64,000 bases of DNA from JACVRW01 sp963728495 (GCA_963728495.1 CAVSKI010000005.1:310001-374000); one strand, 5' to 3'; shown: positions 17,626-27,289, counted from the first letter of the stretch. The notes: generated by a model not told the origin, from the sequence alone. Numbers and translations: made by a program.

Positions 17626-18693
17626 ATGTCACGCACAGACCCCACCGAAAGACTCACCCGCATGCTCAAGAACCCCGCACTCGACTCCGTCATCCCCTCC
17701 CTCGACATGCGGGCACTGGCGCGCCGAGCGGCGCTGCCCGCCGCACTCGCGGCCGTGGCGGTAGCGGTGGTCATCCTCGTCGGCGGGCCGCTGCAGGCCT
17801 TTGCCGACGCCCTTGGTCGAGTGGCTGACGCCGACCCGCGCTGGCTGGTGGCCGGCGCCGCGTTCGAGCTCCTGTCCTTCGGCGGCTACATCGCGCTTAT
17901 GTGGCTGGTCGGCGGCCGCGCCTCGCCGCGGCTGGGATTCCGCGCGAGCACCGAGGTCACCCTGGGCGGCGCCGCGGCCACCCGCCTGCTGCCCACGGGC
18001 GGCGTTGGCGGGGCGGCGTTGACGATCTGGGCGTTCCGGCGCGCGGGAATGGATGCGCGCGACGCGACCCGCACGCTACTGGCCTTTCTGGTGCTGCTCT
18101 ACTCGGTCTTCCTGGGGTCGATCGCGCTGGCCGGCGGGCTGCTCGCGCTCGGGATCCTTGCCGGCCACGGCCCGCTCGCCCTGACCGCGTTGCCGGCCGG
18201 CGCCGCGGTGCTGGCCATCCTCTGCGGCCTGGCCCTCGCCCTTCTGCGCCCCCACGGTGCCCTGGGCGGCGGTGTGCGCCAGGCGATCGCACTTGCGCGT
18301 TCGGGCGATCTTCGCCTGCTCGGCGCGCCGGCCTGGTGGGCCTTCGACGCCGCCGTGCTGTGGGCGATGCTCCAGGCGCTGGGCGCACCCCCCTCACTCG
18401 CCGTGGTCGTGCTCGCTTACTTCGTTGGTCAGGTGGCCAACACGATCCCCGTCCCCGGCGCGGTGAGCGGCGGCATGGTGGGCGTGCTGCTGGCCTTCGG
18501 GGTGGAGGCCGATCTGGCGCTCGCCTCGGTGCTCGCCTACCGCTCGGTCGCCATCTGGCTGCCCGCCCCGATCGGGCTGGCCGCGCTGGCCGGCCTGCGC
18601 CGGACCTTCGCCCGGTGGGCCTCGCAGGACTCCATGCAGGACTCCACGCCCACACGCATCCCCCGTGAGCTCGTCCCGGCAGTGGCGGCATGA
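17626..18693 (+). CDS. LPG-synthase transmembrane-domain (UPF0104/flippase-like) membrane protein
   Basis: 355 residues from ATG 17626, behind a purine-rich AGGGGG. There are about eight hydrophobic segments. The pattern GGAAATRLLPTGGVGGAALTIW, AYFVGQVANTIPVPGAVSGG and AYRSVAIWLPAPIG is characteristic of the lysylphosphatidylglycerol-synthase TM family, which includes lipid and glycolipid flippases. No soluble aminoacyl-transferase domain is attached. Its stop overlaps the DedA start (ATGA), so the two membrane proteins are made together and may both act on envelope lipids (inference). Confidence 0.85.
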   Translation: MSRTDPTERLTRMLKNPALDSVIPSLDMRALARRAALPAALAAVAVAVVILVGGPLQAFADALGRVADADPRWLVAGAAFELLSFGGYIALMWLVGGRASPRLGFRASTEVTLGGAAATRLLPTGGVGGAALTIWAFRRAGMDARDATRTLLAFLVLLYSVFLGSIALAGGLLALGILAGHGPLALTALPAGAAVLAILCGLALALLRPHGALGGGVRQAIALARSGDLRLLGAPAWWAFDAAVLWAMLQALGAPPSLAVVVLAYFVGQVANTIPVPGAVSGGMVGVLLAFGVEADLALASVLAYRSVAIWLPAPIGLAALAGLRRTFARWASQDSMQDSTPTRIPRELVPAVAA

Positions 18694-19397
18694 GCGTGAG
18701 ATCCGTCCATCCCGGCGTTCTTGCCGCGGGCGTCATCGTCGCCGCCGCGGCCGCCGCCGTGACCGCCGGATTCGTCCAGCCGCCGGACCTGGAGGCGTTG
18801 CTCACCGACGTCTCGGACACACTCGGCGCCTGGACCTACGGGCTCGTGGCCGGCCTGGCCTTCCTTGAGACCGGCGCCTTCGTCGGGCTGGTGGCGCCAG
18901 GCGAGACCGCAATAGCGCTCGGTGGGGTGGTGGCGGCTGAGGGCGAGATCAATCTCGCCGTGATGCTTCCGGTGGCCTGGATCGCGGCCGCCCTCGGAGA
19001 TCTTGCGAGCTTCTGGCTCGGCCGGCGGCTGGGACGCCGCTTTCTGCTCACTCGCGGCCCGCGGCTGGGCGTGACCGCGCCGCGCCTGGAGCGCGTTGAA
19101 GGCTTCTTCGCTCAGCACGGACCCAAGGCAATCCTGCTCGGGCGTTTCGTCGGAATCGTTCGTGCGGTAGCTCCCTTCCTGGCCGGCGCGTCGGAGATGC
19201 GCCTGCGGGCCTTTCTCCCCTGGAGCCTGATCGGGACCGCCCTCTGGGCTACGACCTTCACCCTGATCGGCTACGGGTTTCATCAGTCATTTGCCTCGGC
19301 CGCTCGGGGACTGACCTATGCCGCGCTCGCCGTGGCCGTGCTTGCGGCGGGACTGCTCGTGTGGCGCCACCAGCGCCGCTCGAGTCAGCGCGTCTGA
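18690..19397 (+). CDS. DedA-family membrane protein
   Basis: 235 residues with several membrane segments. Family motifs: FLETGAFVGLVAPGETAIALGG, GDLASFWLGRRLGRRF, and GRFVGIVRAVAPFLAGASEM with the conserved arginines. DedA proteins are proton-coupled and implicated in recycling undecaprenyl phosphate and phospholipids across the membrane. Coupled by ATGA to the upstream LPG-synthase-TM gene. The last 111 bases overlap the end of dinB on the other strand. Confidence 0.9.
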   Translation: MSVRSVHPGVLAAGVIVAAAAAAVTAGFVQPPDLEALLTDVSDTLGAWTYGLVAGLAFLETGAFVGLVAPGETAIALGGVVAAEGEINLAVMLPVAWIAAALGDLASFWLGRRLGRRFLLTRGPRLGVTAPRLERVEGFFAQHGPKAILLGRFVGIVRAVAPFLAGASEMRLRAFLPWSLIGTALWATTFTLIGYGFHQSFASAARGLTYAALAVAVLAAGLLVWRHQRRSSQRV

Positions 19398-20519
19398 TCC
19401 AAAGCGCTCACGTACATCGTCGAGAAGGCCGTCGATGGCCCTACTGCCCGGGCAGTCGAGCGGGAGCGCCAGTTGGTTCGCTGTGCCCTCGCCCTCGAGG
19501 TTGGTCACCGTCACCCCGAGGAGCGTGAGGCCCTCGCGGTCGATCATCGGCCCGGCCACCCGGAGAAGGGCCCGCAAAGTGGCGAGGATCGGCTCGCTCG
19601 CTGCCGTGGGGTGGGTGACCGTGTGAGATCGAGTGGCCCGCGAGAAGTCACCAAACCGCATGCGGAGGACCACGGTCCGCCCCGCGCGGCCCGACGCGCG
19701 CATGCGCCTCGTCACACGGTCGACCAAACCCACGAGCACGGCGTCGAGCGCCTCCGGCGACCTTCGCGAACGGCCAAGCGCGGACTGAGCCCCGAACGAG
19801 CGCCGTCCGCGCCGGACGCGAACGGGCTGGACGTTGCGGTTGTTGGCGAGCGCGTGCAGGCGCCGGCCCGCGGACCGCCCGAGGATGGACACCAGGGCCG
19901 CCTCCGCCAGCTGCGCCGCCTGGCCGACGGTTGTGATCCCGCGCGCGTGGAGCTTGCCGGTGGTGGCCGGGCCGATGCCCCAGAGTCGCTCAACCCCCAG
20001 CGGATGGAGGAAGGCCAGCTCACCCTCGGGCGGCACCACCAGAAGGCCGTCGGGCTTGGCCACACCGCTGGCCACCTTGGCCAGCAGCTTGGTCCTGGCC
20101 ACTCCGACGGTGATGGGTAGACCGACCTTGTTCCTGACCTCGCGGCGCAATCGGGCCGCGATCTCCCGGGCCGAGCCGGAGAACCGCTCCAGCCCGGCCA
20201 CGTCGAGGAAGGCCTCGTCGATGGACAGCTTCTCGACCACCGGCGCGGTGTCCTCGAAGACCTCGAACACGGCCTTGCTCGCTTCGACGTAGGCCGGCCA
20301 GCGCGCCGACACCACGATCGCCTGCGGGCACAGACGCCGGGCCTGCGTCGCGCCCATCGCCGAACGCACACCGCAGGCCCGGGCTTCGTAGCTGGCGGCG
20401 AGCACCACCCCCGGACCCACGATGACCGGGCGGCCGCGCAGCCTTGGGTCGTCCCGCTGCTCGACAGAGGCGTAGAAGGCGTCGAGGTCGGCGTGGAGAA
20501 TCGTGGCCTTGCCTGACAC
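19287..20519 (-). CDS. dinB: DNA polymerase IV (Y family)
   Basis: 410 residues. Y-family catalytic motifs are LHADLDAFYASVEQ (metal Asp), YEARACGVRSAM and SIDEAFLDV (catalytic Asp-Glu). HhH segment: RLWGIGPATTGKL. The little-finger domain follows. A terminal QLALPL stretch resembles a beta-clamp-binding motif. It carries out translesion synthesis. The final 40 residues (from about SDALTRAALV) are basic and lie over the DedA coding end, so the C-terminal tail may be an extension. Confidence 0.93.
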   Translation of the reverse strand: MSGKATILHADLDAFYASVEQRDDPRLRGRPVIVGPGVVLAASYEARACGVRSAMGATQARRLCPQAIVVSARWPAYVEASKAVFEVFEDTAPVVEKLSIDEAFLDVAGLERFSGSAREIAARLRREVRNKVGLPITVGVARTKLLAKVASGVAKPDGLLVVPPEGELAFLHPLGVERLWGIGPATTGKLHARGITTVGQAAQLAEAALVSILGRSAGRRLHALANNRNVQPVRVRRGRRSFGAQSALGRSRRSPEALDAVLVGLVDRVTRRMRASGRAGRTVVLRMRFGDFSRATRSHTVTHPTAASEPILATLRALLRVAGPMIDREGLTLLGVTVTNLEGEGTANQLALPLDCPGSRAIDGLLDDVRERFGSDALTRAALVAPHEQSRRKHGHGERGIGQSPSGRGK

Positions 20520-20592
20520 GAACGCATGTTCGCATCGGACGAGGATGGACCGGAAGGGCGAGCCGCCCGCCGACCCTAACTCGGGCCGCGCG

Positions 20593-21009
20593 TCACTGCT
20601 GCTCGAAGTCCACCCGCCACTTGCCGTCCTCCTTGACCAGCCGAGTGGCGCCGCCCTTGGCGTTCGCGGTGGTCACGGACGCCGTGTCCCCGTCGACCTT
20701 CACGCTCTCGATCTCGAAATCCTCGAGCTGCCGCTTGGCGTCGGGAGGGAGGAACTCGGACGCCTTCTCCCAGACATCGGCGCACCCGCCCTTGGCGTCG
20801 ATCAGGCCGCCCGCATCCTCGAGCTGGGCCCTCGAGTCCTCGGTCATGAGCGAGCAGACGTCCTCCCACTTCTCGTCCTTGAAGGCCGAGACGAAGTCCT
20901 CGGAGGCGGAGCGAACGTCGTCCTCGTCGGAACCGCCCCCACACGCAACGAGTGCGCCCACCAGCACTACGGCCGTGGTTGCGAGCAGATGGTTGCGCAA
21001 GCGAGTCAT
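20593..21009 (-). CDS. Small lipoprotein (DUF4878/NTF2-like)
   Basis: 138 residues. The signal ends in lipobox LVAC (Cys23), followed by an acidic linker. The mature part has VRSASEDFVSAFKDEKWEDVCSLM and ends in strands KDGDTA..., LVKEDGKWRVDF, the pattern of small NTF2-like secreted domains. Probably anchored to the outer face of the membrane. Its ATG lies eight bases inside the end of the TIR gene when that gene is read in its corrected frame, so it is probably translated with it and may interact with its outer domain (inference). Confidence 0.75.
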   Translation of the reverse strand: MTRLRNHLLATTAVVLVGALVACGGGSDEDDVRSASEDFVSAFKDEKWEDVCSLMTEDSRAQLEDAGGLIDAKGGCADVWEKASEFLPPDAKRQLEDFEIESVKVDGDTASVTTANAKGGATRLVKEDGKWRVDFEQQ

Positions 21010-21016
21010 GCCCGTT

Positions 21017-22013
21017 CTATTCGGCCTCCGGGCAGTTGGTCTGCACCGTCCTCGTTCGCGTGGCGGTGTTTCCCTGCGAGTCGGTCACAGTGGCGGTCAG
21101 CGTGTGCGAGACGTTGGGGTCCAGATCGAAGGCCTGGCTGTGGCCTTCGCAGGTGTCCCACACGTTGCGGTTGTCGCGGTTGCTGCAGTCCCAGGGAGGG
21201 CTCGTCTGCTCGTCGAGCGAGTTGCTGCTGTTGCCATCCACGATGAAGCGAGCGCTGCGAACGCGGTAGTCGGACTCGACCCTGACGCGGCAGCTCTGCG
21301 CCAACGACTCGTTGGGCTTGGGAGGCGACGTACTCGAAGGAGGTGATCCTGAGCAAGGGCCCCTTGAAGTAGCCCGTGGCGGCCAGCACCGCTCCCACCA
21401 CGAGCAGGGTGCTGAGCACACCCGCGGCGAAGCCCGCCTTGCCCCGATGGCGATGAGCGAGCCGGCGTATCCGCGTGGCGCCGCGTCTGGCCCCCCGGCT
21501 CAATGGGCTGCTCGGAGGCCTTCCCGCCTCCGCGGCCTCGGCCAATACGCGCTCGAGAACGGCCACGAGGCGGTTGACGTCGTAGTCCCAGCGCTGGTCG
21601 CTCAGCTCGACCGCCTGCCGGCGCACCAACGGTTCCAGCGCCTCGGGGAGGTCTCCGGCACCGGGCATCCGGGCGTCCTGCACGAGCGTTGGGATCAGCC
21701 GGACCCGGCGGTCGAGCGCCGCCTCGATCTCCATCCGGTGAACGTCGGCCGGATCGTCGATGCGCCGCTGGCCGCGCGCATCGGTGACCGTCAGCCACTC
21801 CTCGCCGATCAGCGCCACGAGCGCGCCACACGAACCAACCGCCGCCTGGATCGTCTCCGCGAAGTCGACCCCCGGCTCCATCGTCACGTCCATGAACACG
21901 CGCTCGGCCCCGAAGTGCTCGACGAGGCCGTCGTACAGCCGCCCCGCGTGCCCCGCCGTCTCGCGGCGCCGGTAGCTGATGAAGATGCTGGCCTTCGGGG
22001 TTGGGTCACTCAT
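21017..22013 (-). CDS. TIR-domain membrane protein with extracytoplasmic C-terminal domain (frame broken)
   Basis: From ATG 22013: residues 5 to about 155 form a TIR_2-type domain (ASIFISYRRRET, RVFMDVTMEPGVDFAETI, ALVALIGEEWL, and HRMEIEAAL carrying the Glu expected of the NADase site). A basic linker and one membrane segment follow (GFAAGVLSTLLVVGAVLAA). A C-terminal beta-rich domain comes after that, with two or three Cys pairs (VRSARFIVDGNSSNS, SHTLTATVTDSQGNTATRT). This last part is in another frame: one extra base at 21320 diverts the TIR frame, which then ends at 21006. If intact, it would be an inward TIR effector with an outward sensor. Divergent from the FAD oxidoreductase with 40 bases between. 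Confidence 0.75.
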
Positions 22014-22053
22014 GCCGAACTCGGTCTTCGATCCTGCAAAGCTAACCGCAACC

Positions 22054-23772
22054 ATGGGCAAGAGCGTGATCGTGCTCGGCGGCGGGGTGGGCGGGATGAG
22101 CGCCGCCCACGAGCTCGCCGAGCGCGGCTTCGCGGTCACGGTCTACGAGACGCGGGCCATTCCCGGCGGCAAGGCCCGCAGCATGCCGGTGCCCGGCTCC
22201 GGCACCGATGGCCGGCGCGACCTACCGGGTGAGCACGGCTTTCGCTTCTTTCCCGGCTTCTATCGCCACCTGCCGCACACGATGAGGCGAATCCCGTTCG
22301 CCGACCGGCGCGACGGGGTGTTCGCCAACCTGGAGCCCGCGAACCGGATTCAGGTGGCACGCGACGGTGGGTCGGAGATCGTCGCGCCCGCCCACTTCCC
22401 CGCCTCCCTGCGCGACCTCGACCTGGCCTTCAAGTCGCTGTTCGCCTACGCGACCGACCTGGGGATCGCTCCCGAAGAGCAGTTGCACTTCGCCGACCGC
22501 CTGCTCATGCTGCTCACCAGCTGCGAGAAACGCCGCTTCGACGACTACGAGAACCAGAGCTGGTGGCAGTTCGCCGGGGCGGCCGAACGCTCCCCGGGCT
22601 ACCAGAAGTACCTCGCCGACGGCCTCACGCGGAGTCTCGTGGCGGCGAAGGCGCGCGAGATGAGCGCGCGCACGGGCGGCTACATCCTGCTGCAGCTCCT
22701 GTTCGACCTGGCACAGCCGGGCGGCCAGGCCGACCGCGTCCTCAACGGCCCGACCAACGACGTCTGGATCGATCCCTGGCTCGCCCACCTGCGCGGCCTC
22801 GGTGTCGACTACCGCACCGAGCATCAGATACAGGCGATCCACTGCCGCCAGGGCCGTATCACCGGCGTCACGGTGGTGGCGCATGGCCACGCCGCCGAGA
22901 AGCGCGCGGACCTCTACGTGGCCGCTCTCCCCGTCGAGGTGATGCGGTTGCTGGCCGACGACGAGCTCAAGCAGGCCGAGCCACGGCTCGCGGGGCTTCA
23001 CCGGCTTCGCACCCGCTGGATGAACGGGATCATGTTCTATCTCGACCGCGACGTGCCGCTGATCCGGGGGCACACGATCTACATCGACTCCCCGTGGGCG
23101 CTTACCTCGATCTCGCAGGCCCAGTTCTGGCAGAGCTTCGACATCGAGCAGATGGGAGACGGGTGGGTCGAGGGCATCCTGTCGGTGGACGTCTCGGACT
23201 GGGAGCGAGAGGGGAGCCTGCACCGAAAGCAGGCCATGTACTGCTCGAAGGAGGAGGTGCGCGAGGAGGTCTGGGCGCAGCTCAAGGCCGGGCTCAACGA
23301 CGCGGGGATCGATGTGCTCGAGGACGCCAACGTGGTCGCCTGGTTCCTCGACCCGAGCATCGTCTACCCCAACCCGACGGAGGCCACCAACCTCGAGCCC
23401 CTGCTGATCAACACGGTGGGATCGTGGCGCGACCGCCCGGAGGCCGTGACGAGGGTGGAGAACCTCTTCCTGGCCTCGGACTACGTGCGCACGCATACCG
23501 ACCTGGCCACGATGGAGGGAGCCAACGAGGCCGCCCGCCGCGCCGTGAACGGGATCCTCGAAGCCACCGGGTCGAGCGCGCCGCGCTGCGGCGTGTGGCG
23601 GCTGCGCGAGCCGGCGATCTTCGCGCCGGCGCGGGCGATCGACCGGATCCTCTACGGGCTGGGCCGGCCACCCAGGCAGCTGGTGCGCATCCGCGACGGG
23701 AAGGTCGAGGCGTCGCCGCTCCTGAGGGCCGGAGCACCCGTGGCCGAGGGGCTGGCCCGCCTGCGCTCCTAG
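22054..23772 (+). CDS. FAD-dependent desaturase/dehydroxylase (phytoene-desaturase/HpnE-like)
   Basis: 572 residues from ATG 22054. N-terminal dinucleotide motif: VIVLGGGVGGMSAAHELAE, followed by GGKARS. The C-terminal FAD contact is FLASDYVRTHTDLATMEGANEAARRAV, as in carotenoid desaturases and hydroxysqualene dehydroxylases. It probably acts on an isoprenoid at the membrane. No other carotenoid or hopanoid genes are visible nearby, so the substrate is open. The end overlaps the facing metalloprotease by four bases. Confidence 0.85.
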   Translation: MGKSVIVLGGGVGGMSAAHELAERGFAVTVYETRAIPGGKARSMPVPGSGTDGRRDLPGEHGFRFFPGFYRHLPHTMRRIPFADRRDGVFANLEPANRIQVARDGGSEIVAPAHFPASLRDLDLAFKSLFAYATDLGIAPEEQLHFADRLLMLLTSCEKRRFDDYENQSWWQFAGAAERSPGYQKYLADGLTRSLVAAKAREMSARTGGYILLQLLFDLAQPGGQADRVLNGPTNDVWIDPWLAHLRGLGVDYRTEHQIQAIHCRQGRITGVTVVAHGHAAEKRADLYVAALPVEVMRLLADDELKQAEPRLAGLHRLRTRWMNGIMFYLDRDVPLIRGHTIYIDSPWALTSISQAQFWQSFDIEQMGDGWVEGILSVDVSDWEREGSLHRKQAMYCSKEEVREEVWAQLKAGLNDAGIDVLEDANVVAWFLDPSIVYPNPTEATNLEPLLINTVGSWRDRPEAVTRVENLFLASDYVRTHTDLATMEGANEAARRAVNGILEATGSSAPRCGVWRLREPAIFAPARAIDRILYGLGRPPRQLVRIRDGKVEASPLLRAGAPVAEGLARLRS

Positions 23773-24821
23773 GAGCGCATCTGCTCCAGGCCGACACGCA
23801 GGCGCTCGACCGCGTGCGCCGCGATGGCGGGCAGCTCACCGCTGGTGGACTCCAACCCGGATCCCTCGATCGTGTTGAGCAGCGCCTCCCTGCGGGTTCC
23901 GATCTCCTCGACCGCCTCCGTCTGCTTTGGGTAGAGCAGGTCGAGGGCGCGCTTGTCGCCGTCGGAGAGCTGCTGGCCGTTCCCACTCGGTGCGCAGGGG
24001 CTCGGCTGGGTGCGATAGAAGAGCGCCGGGAAGCGGTACAGCATCACCGAGGCCGGGTCATACGGTCCCGCGGTGAGCGGGCGGCTGTCGCTGATCGTCC
24101 GCAGGTTGTGGTCGACCTTCGCCTTCGACCAGCTGTTCGGGAACCCCGAGAGGTAGGTGTAGATGCCCGGGCGCAGGCCGCTCGCGTCGGGCACGTAGGC
24201 CCCCCGTGCGTCGCGGGTTTGCTGGTACCCGGGGTCATCCTCCCAGCGGAAGGACGCTTCGCACGGTCCTCGCATGTTCTGGTGCTCGTGATGGAACGCC
24301 AGCGCGTGGAGGAACTCGTGGCGCGTCGTGCCCTCCCAGGTGGGCGGACGCGAGACGTCGAACCCGCTCAGGTTCAGGCTGCGCTGATGCGGAGCGCCGC
24401 CAACCAGGTGCTGGGGCAGCCCGACGTTCGGGTTCACGCTGTCGGTGCCAACGAGCGAGAAGTACCCGCCCTGGTCGAAGCTCACGCGAATCTCGGCGGC
24501 GTACTCGGTGTCCTCGGTGGTCCACGTCCGGTACGAGCCGTCCTGCTTGAAGTCGAGGGTGAGGCCGGCGGCCTCCGAGATCTCGTTGGTCGCGCCCTCG
24601 ATCGCCTCGTGCACATCGGCAGAGCCGCCGAGAAACGCCACCCGCACGGTCTGCCCCGGGGTCCAGGACTGCAGGTCGGCCACCAGGAACTCGAGGCCGC
24701 CCTCGGCGTAGGGCAGGCCCGCCATCCACCGATCCCGGCTCTCCATCGTGGCGAGCACGTCATCGGGCAGCGCGTCGAGGACGATGTCGTCCGCCTGCAG
24801 GTCTTCGAGATAGTGGCTCAC
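23769..24821 (-). CDS. Astacin/metzincin-like zinc metalloprotease without signal peptide
   Basis: 350 residues from GTG 24821, which follows a good AGGAAG site. The zinc motif is HEFLHALAFHHEHQ, an HExxHxxxFxHE pattern close to the astacin HExxHxxGxxHE. A possible Met-turn is DPASVMLYRFP. The N-terminal region includes VRVAFLGGSADVHEAI, typical of the metzincin upper lobe. No export signal, which is odd for this class. Encoded 16 bases after the DUF4231 gene, so probably one transcript. Confidence 0.8.
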   Translation of the reverse strand: MSHYLEDLQADDIVLDALPDDVLATMESRDRWMAGLPYAEGGLEFLVADLQSWTPGQTVRVAFLGGSADVHEAIEGATNEISEAAGLTLDFKQDGSYRTWTTEDTEYAAEIRVSFDQGGYFSLVGTDSVNPNVGLPQHLVGGAPHQRSLNLSGFDVSRPPTWEGTTRHEFLHALAFHHEHQNMRGPCEASFRWEDDPGYQQTRDARGAYVPDASGLRPGIYTYLSGFPNSWSKAKVDHNLRTISDSRPLTAGPYDPASVMLYRFPALFYRTQPSPCAPSGNGQQLSDGDKRALDLLYPKQTEAVEEIGTRREALLNTIEGSGLESTSGELPAIAAHAVERLRVGLEQMRS

Positions 24822-24837
24822 GTCTTCCTCCGTTCGC

Positions 24838-25299
24838 TCAGTCCACCTCGGCGGGCTTCCCCCGCTGGGCGTCGGCCCAGGCCACGGTTTCCTGGGACAC
24901 CAGGCTCTCCACCCGCTCGGCCAGCGTGGCTTCGGGCCAGTCCGCGTCCCTGTAGGGGCCGGCCGACGCGAGGTAGAGGAACTTCTCGTGCTTGAGCGCC
25001 TCCGCGGTGCTGCGATACGAGATCCAGTTCTGCTGGAACTGGAAGAGCTGCTGGAGGCCCTCCAATACGACGATGACCGCCCCCAGCGCCCCGGCCACGG
25101 CCGCGGATGCTCCCGCGGCCACCGCCGCCGGGATGGCCGCGGCAATAACGATCTGGGCCACCTTGAGCGACTGGTACCACGTCACGTGGTGGCGGCTCTT
25201 GCCCTCGTACCAGCCCAGCTGGTCCTCGAGGCGCTCCCACGCCGGCCCCCGTTCGCCGGCTTCGCCTGGGCTGACAGCGGTTGGTGGCGGCTCGCCCAT
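24838..25299 (-). CDS. DUF4231/SLATT-like two-TM protein
   Basis: 153 residues from ATG 25299. The N-terminal half has RLEDQLGWYEGKSRHHVTWYQ, then two hydrophobic helices (IVIAAAIPAAVAAGASAAVAG, LGAVIVVLEGLQQLF), then the conserved YRSTAEALKHEKFLYLAS. This is the DUF4231 layout, which belongs with SLATT-type 2TM domains. SLATT domains are regarded as pore-forming effectors in nucleotide-signal defence systems. No SMODS, SLOG or cyclic-nucleotide synthase is adjacent, so a defence role is inference. Divergent from the alpha/beta hydrolase remnant with 37 bases between. Confidence 0.75.
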   Translation of the reverse strand: MGEPPPTAVSPGEAGERGPAWERLEDQLGWYEGKSRHHVTWYQSLKVAQIVIAAAIPAAVAAGASAAVAGALGAVIVVLEGLQQLFQFQQNWISYRSTAEALKHEKFLYLASAGPYRDADWPEATLAERVESLVSQETVAWADAQRGKPAEVD

Positions 25300-25336
25300 G
25301 GACGCTGGACAGGATACGACGAAGTAGGGTCGCGGG

Positions 25337-25674
25337 ATGCCGCACGTGACGTTCGTACACGGCATCGGCAACAAGCCCCCGGCTGAGCAGCTGAGCGGCA
25401 TATGGCGCGGCGCGCTGGCCGCTAACGGTCTCGACCTCGACGCGCGCGGAGTGTCGTCGTCGATGGTGTACTGGGCGGACCTCCTCAACGCCAAGCCACT
25501 CGCGGAGTCCCAGCTCGAGGCTGCGGACGATCCCGAGCTGGCGACCGTGCCGTACGAGGTCCCATCGAGGAACCGAACTCGGGAGGCTGGCGGCACAGCA
25601 TCGTCAAGTACCTGGCCGGCCCGAGGCTGAGCGGGGAACTCCAGCGGTTGCTGGGCCTCGGCGAGGCGACATAG
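25337..25674 (+). pseudogene. Truncated alpha/beta hydrolase
   Basis: Begins as a lipase-like hydrolase (VTFVHGIGNKPP is the oxyanion strand-turn, then SSMVYWADLL). It lacks the nucleophile elbow and the rest of the fold. Near 25562 one base appears to be missing; in the next frame the C-terminal end can be read (EEPNSGGWRHSIVKYL...LLGLGEAT), stopping at 25672-25674. Only about 110 residues remain, so a large internal deletion preceded or accompanied the shift. The downstream trypsin gene starts three bases after this stop. Confidence 0.65.
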
Positions 25675-25677
25675 GTC

Positions 25678-27285
25678 GTGGCTTGGGACCCTCTGCAGTC
25701 CGAGCGCGAACTGCGGGAGGCGGTCGATGCGCTCGACCCTCCGCGCGCAGCCGACCTGTGCGGGCAGCTGATCGCCTACGTGCGGGCGACCGATGCTCCT
25801 TACGAACTCACGTCGGCGAGGACGATCCTCAGGCTCCTGCGCGGCGGGCGCCACTTCCTGCTGCTCCAGCGGGTAGCGGACGCGTTCATACAGTCCGGGC
25901 TCGACGATCCGGCGATCCGCATCGGCCACGCGCAGGCGCTGCTCGACCAGGACAACCTGGTGGCCGCGGTGGCCGTTCTTGACCGCTTGGCGGTGGACAC
26001 GTCGGGTCAGGACTACGAGCATGCCGTGGCGCGCGGCCTGCTGGGCCGTGCCTTCAAGCAGATGTACGTGGCTACTGCGCCGGGCGCCCCCGAACGCCGA
26101 CGGCTCCTCCTCCAGCGCGCGATCGCGCAGTACGGCGACGTCTACCGAGAATCGAAGAGGCGCTGGCACGGGATCAACGCTGTGGCCCTGCTCATGCGGG
26201 CGCACCAGGACGGCATCGATCTACAGGGGGTGGCCGACCCCCAGGCCGAGGCGACGGCGATGGCTCGGGAGATCCTCGACGAGATCGAGCGTCTCGGGGA
26301 CGCCGCCACCACATGGGACCGCGGAATCGCCATGGAGGCGTGCATCGCCCTCGACGAACCCGACGCGGCGATGCGTCGTCTGAACGAGTACCTCGCGGTC
26401 GAGGCGCGCGCCTTCGAGATCGCCAGCACCCTGCGGCAGGTGACCGAGGTCTGGGGCCTCGACGCGGCCACGCCACTGGTGTCGGTGCTCAAGGCCGCGC
26501 TGCTCGATGACGAGGAGGCAACCAGCGTCGTCGTCGGATCCACCGACATCGGCGCGGCCGCGCGCGCGCCCGTGGCGCAGGACCCGGGCTTCGAGAAGTT
26601 GCTCGGGACAGAGCGCTTCGAGAGCCTGAGGTGGTTTCAGACCGCCCTTGAGCGGTGCCGCGGAGTGGCGCGCATCGAAGACTCTCTCGCGGGCCCGCTC
26701 GGGACCGGCTTCCTCGTTGACGGCGCCGCCATCCACGACAGCTTTCCGGCGGTCGTCCTGATCACGAACGCGCACGTGGTGAGCGAGGAAGCTCCCCAGG
26801 CGATCGCGCCTGACCAGGCGCTGGTCACCTTCCGTGCCCTGGAGGATGTGAGCGCGACCTACCGGATCAACCGGATCCTTTGGTCATCGCCTCCCAACGA
26901 GCTCGACACCACGATCGTCGAGCTCGATGCCCGGCCCGAAGCCGCGCTGGCGTCCCCGGTGGCGCGTCGCCGGCCACAGATGGACGTCGACCCGCCTCCC
27001 CGGACCTACATCATCGGACACCCCAGCGGGACCGATCAGGTGATGCTCTCGGTGGCCGACAACCAGCTCTTGGATTACGACGATGTGCACGTGCAGTACC
27101 GCACCCCGACGATGGGAGGCAGCTCGGGCAGCCCGGTCTTCAACCGCTCGTGGGAGCTGATCGCCGTGCACCACGCCGGCTCGATGCATATGAAGCGGTT
27201 GGGCGGCGAGACCGGGACCTATCCCGCCAATGAAGGCATCTGGTTTGCCTGCGTGGTGGAGGAAGTGAAGCGAGCGCTGGGCTAG
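25678..27285 (+). CDS. TRAFs-binding-domain protein fused to a trypsin-like serine protease
   Basis: 535 residues from GTG 25678. Residues 1 to about 280 are helical and contain the TRAFs-binding pattern (DUF4071, the central region of ASK1/MAP3K5): GRAFKQMYV, then AIAQYGDVYRESKRRWHGINAVALL. Residues 335-530 are a trypsin_2 domain with a full triad: His366 in LITNAHVV, Asp410 in ELDTTIVELD, Ser484 in GGSSGSPVF. No signal peptide, so it acts inside the cell. Converges on the second TRAFs-binding gene with four bases between stops. It probably senses or recruits through the helical part and cleaves a partner (inference). Confidence 0.82.
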   Translation: MAWDPLQSERELREAVDALDPPRAADLCGQLIAYVRATDAPYELTSARTILRLLRGGRHFLLLQRVADAFIQSGLDDPAIRIGHAQALLDQDNLVAAVAVLDRLAVDTSGQDYEHAVARGLLGRAFKQMYVATAPGAPERRRLLLQRAIAQYGDVYRESKRRWHGINAVALLMRAHQDGIDLQGVADPQAEATAMAREILDEIERLGDAATTWDRGIAMEACIALDEPDAAMRRLNEYLAVEARAFEIASTLRQVTEVWGLDAATPLVSVLKAALLDDEEATSVVVGSTDIGAAARAPVAQDPGFEKLLGTERFESLRWFQTALERCRGVARIEDSLAGPLGTGFLVDGAAIHDSFPAVVLITNAHVVSEEAPQAIAPDQALVTFRALEDVSATYRINRILWSSPPNELDTTIVELDARPEAALASPVARRRPQMDVDPPPRTYIIGHPSGTDQVMLSVADNQLLDYDDVHVQYRTPTMGGSSGSPVFNRSWELIAVHHAGSMHMKRLGGETGTYPANEGIWFACVVEEVKRALG

Positions 27286-27289
27286 ATCA

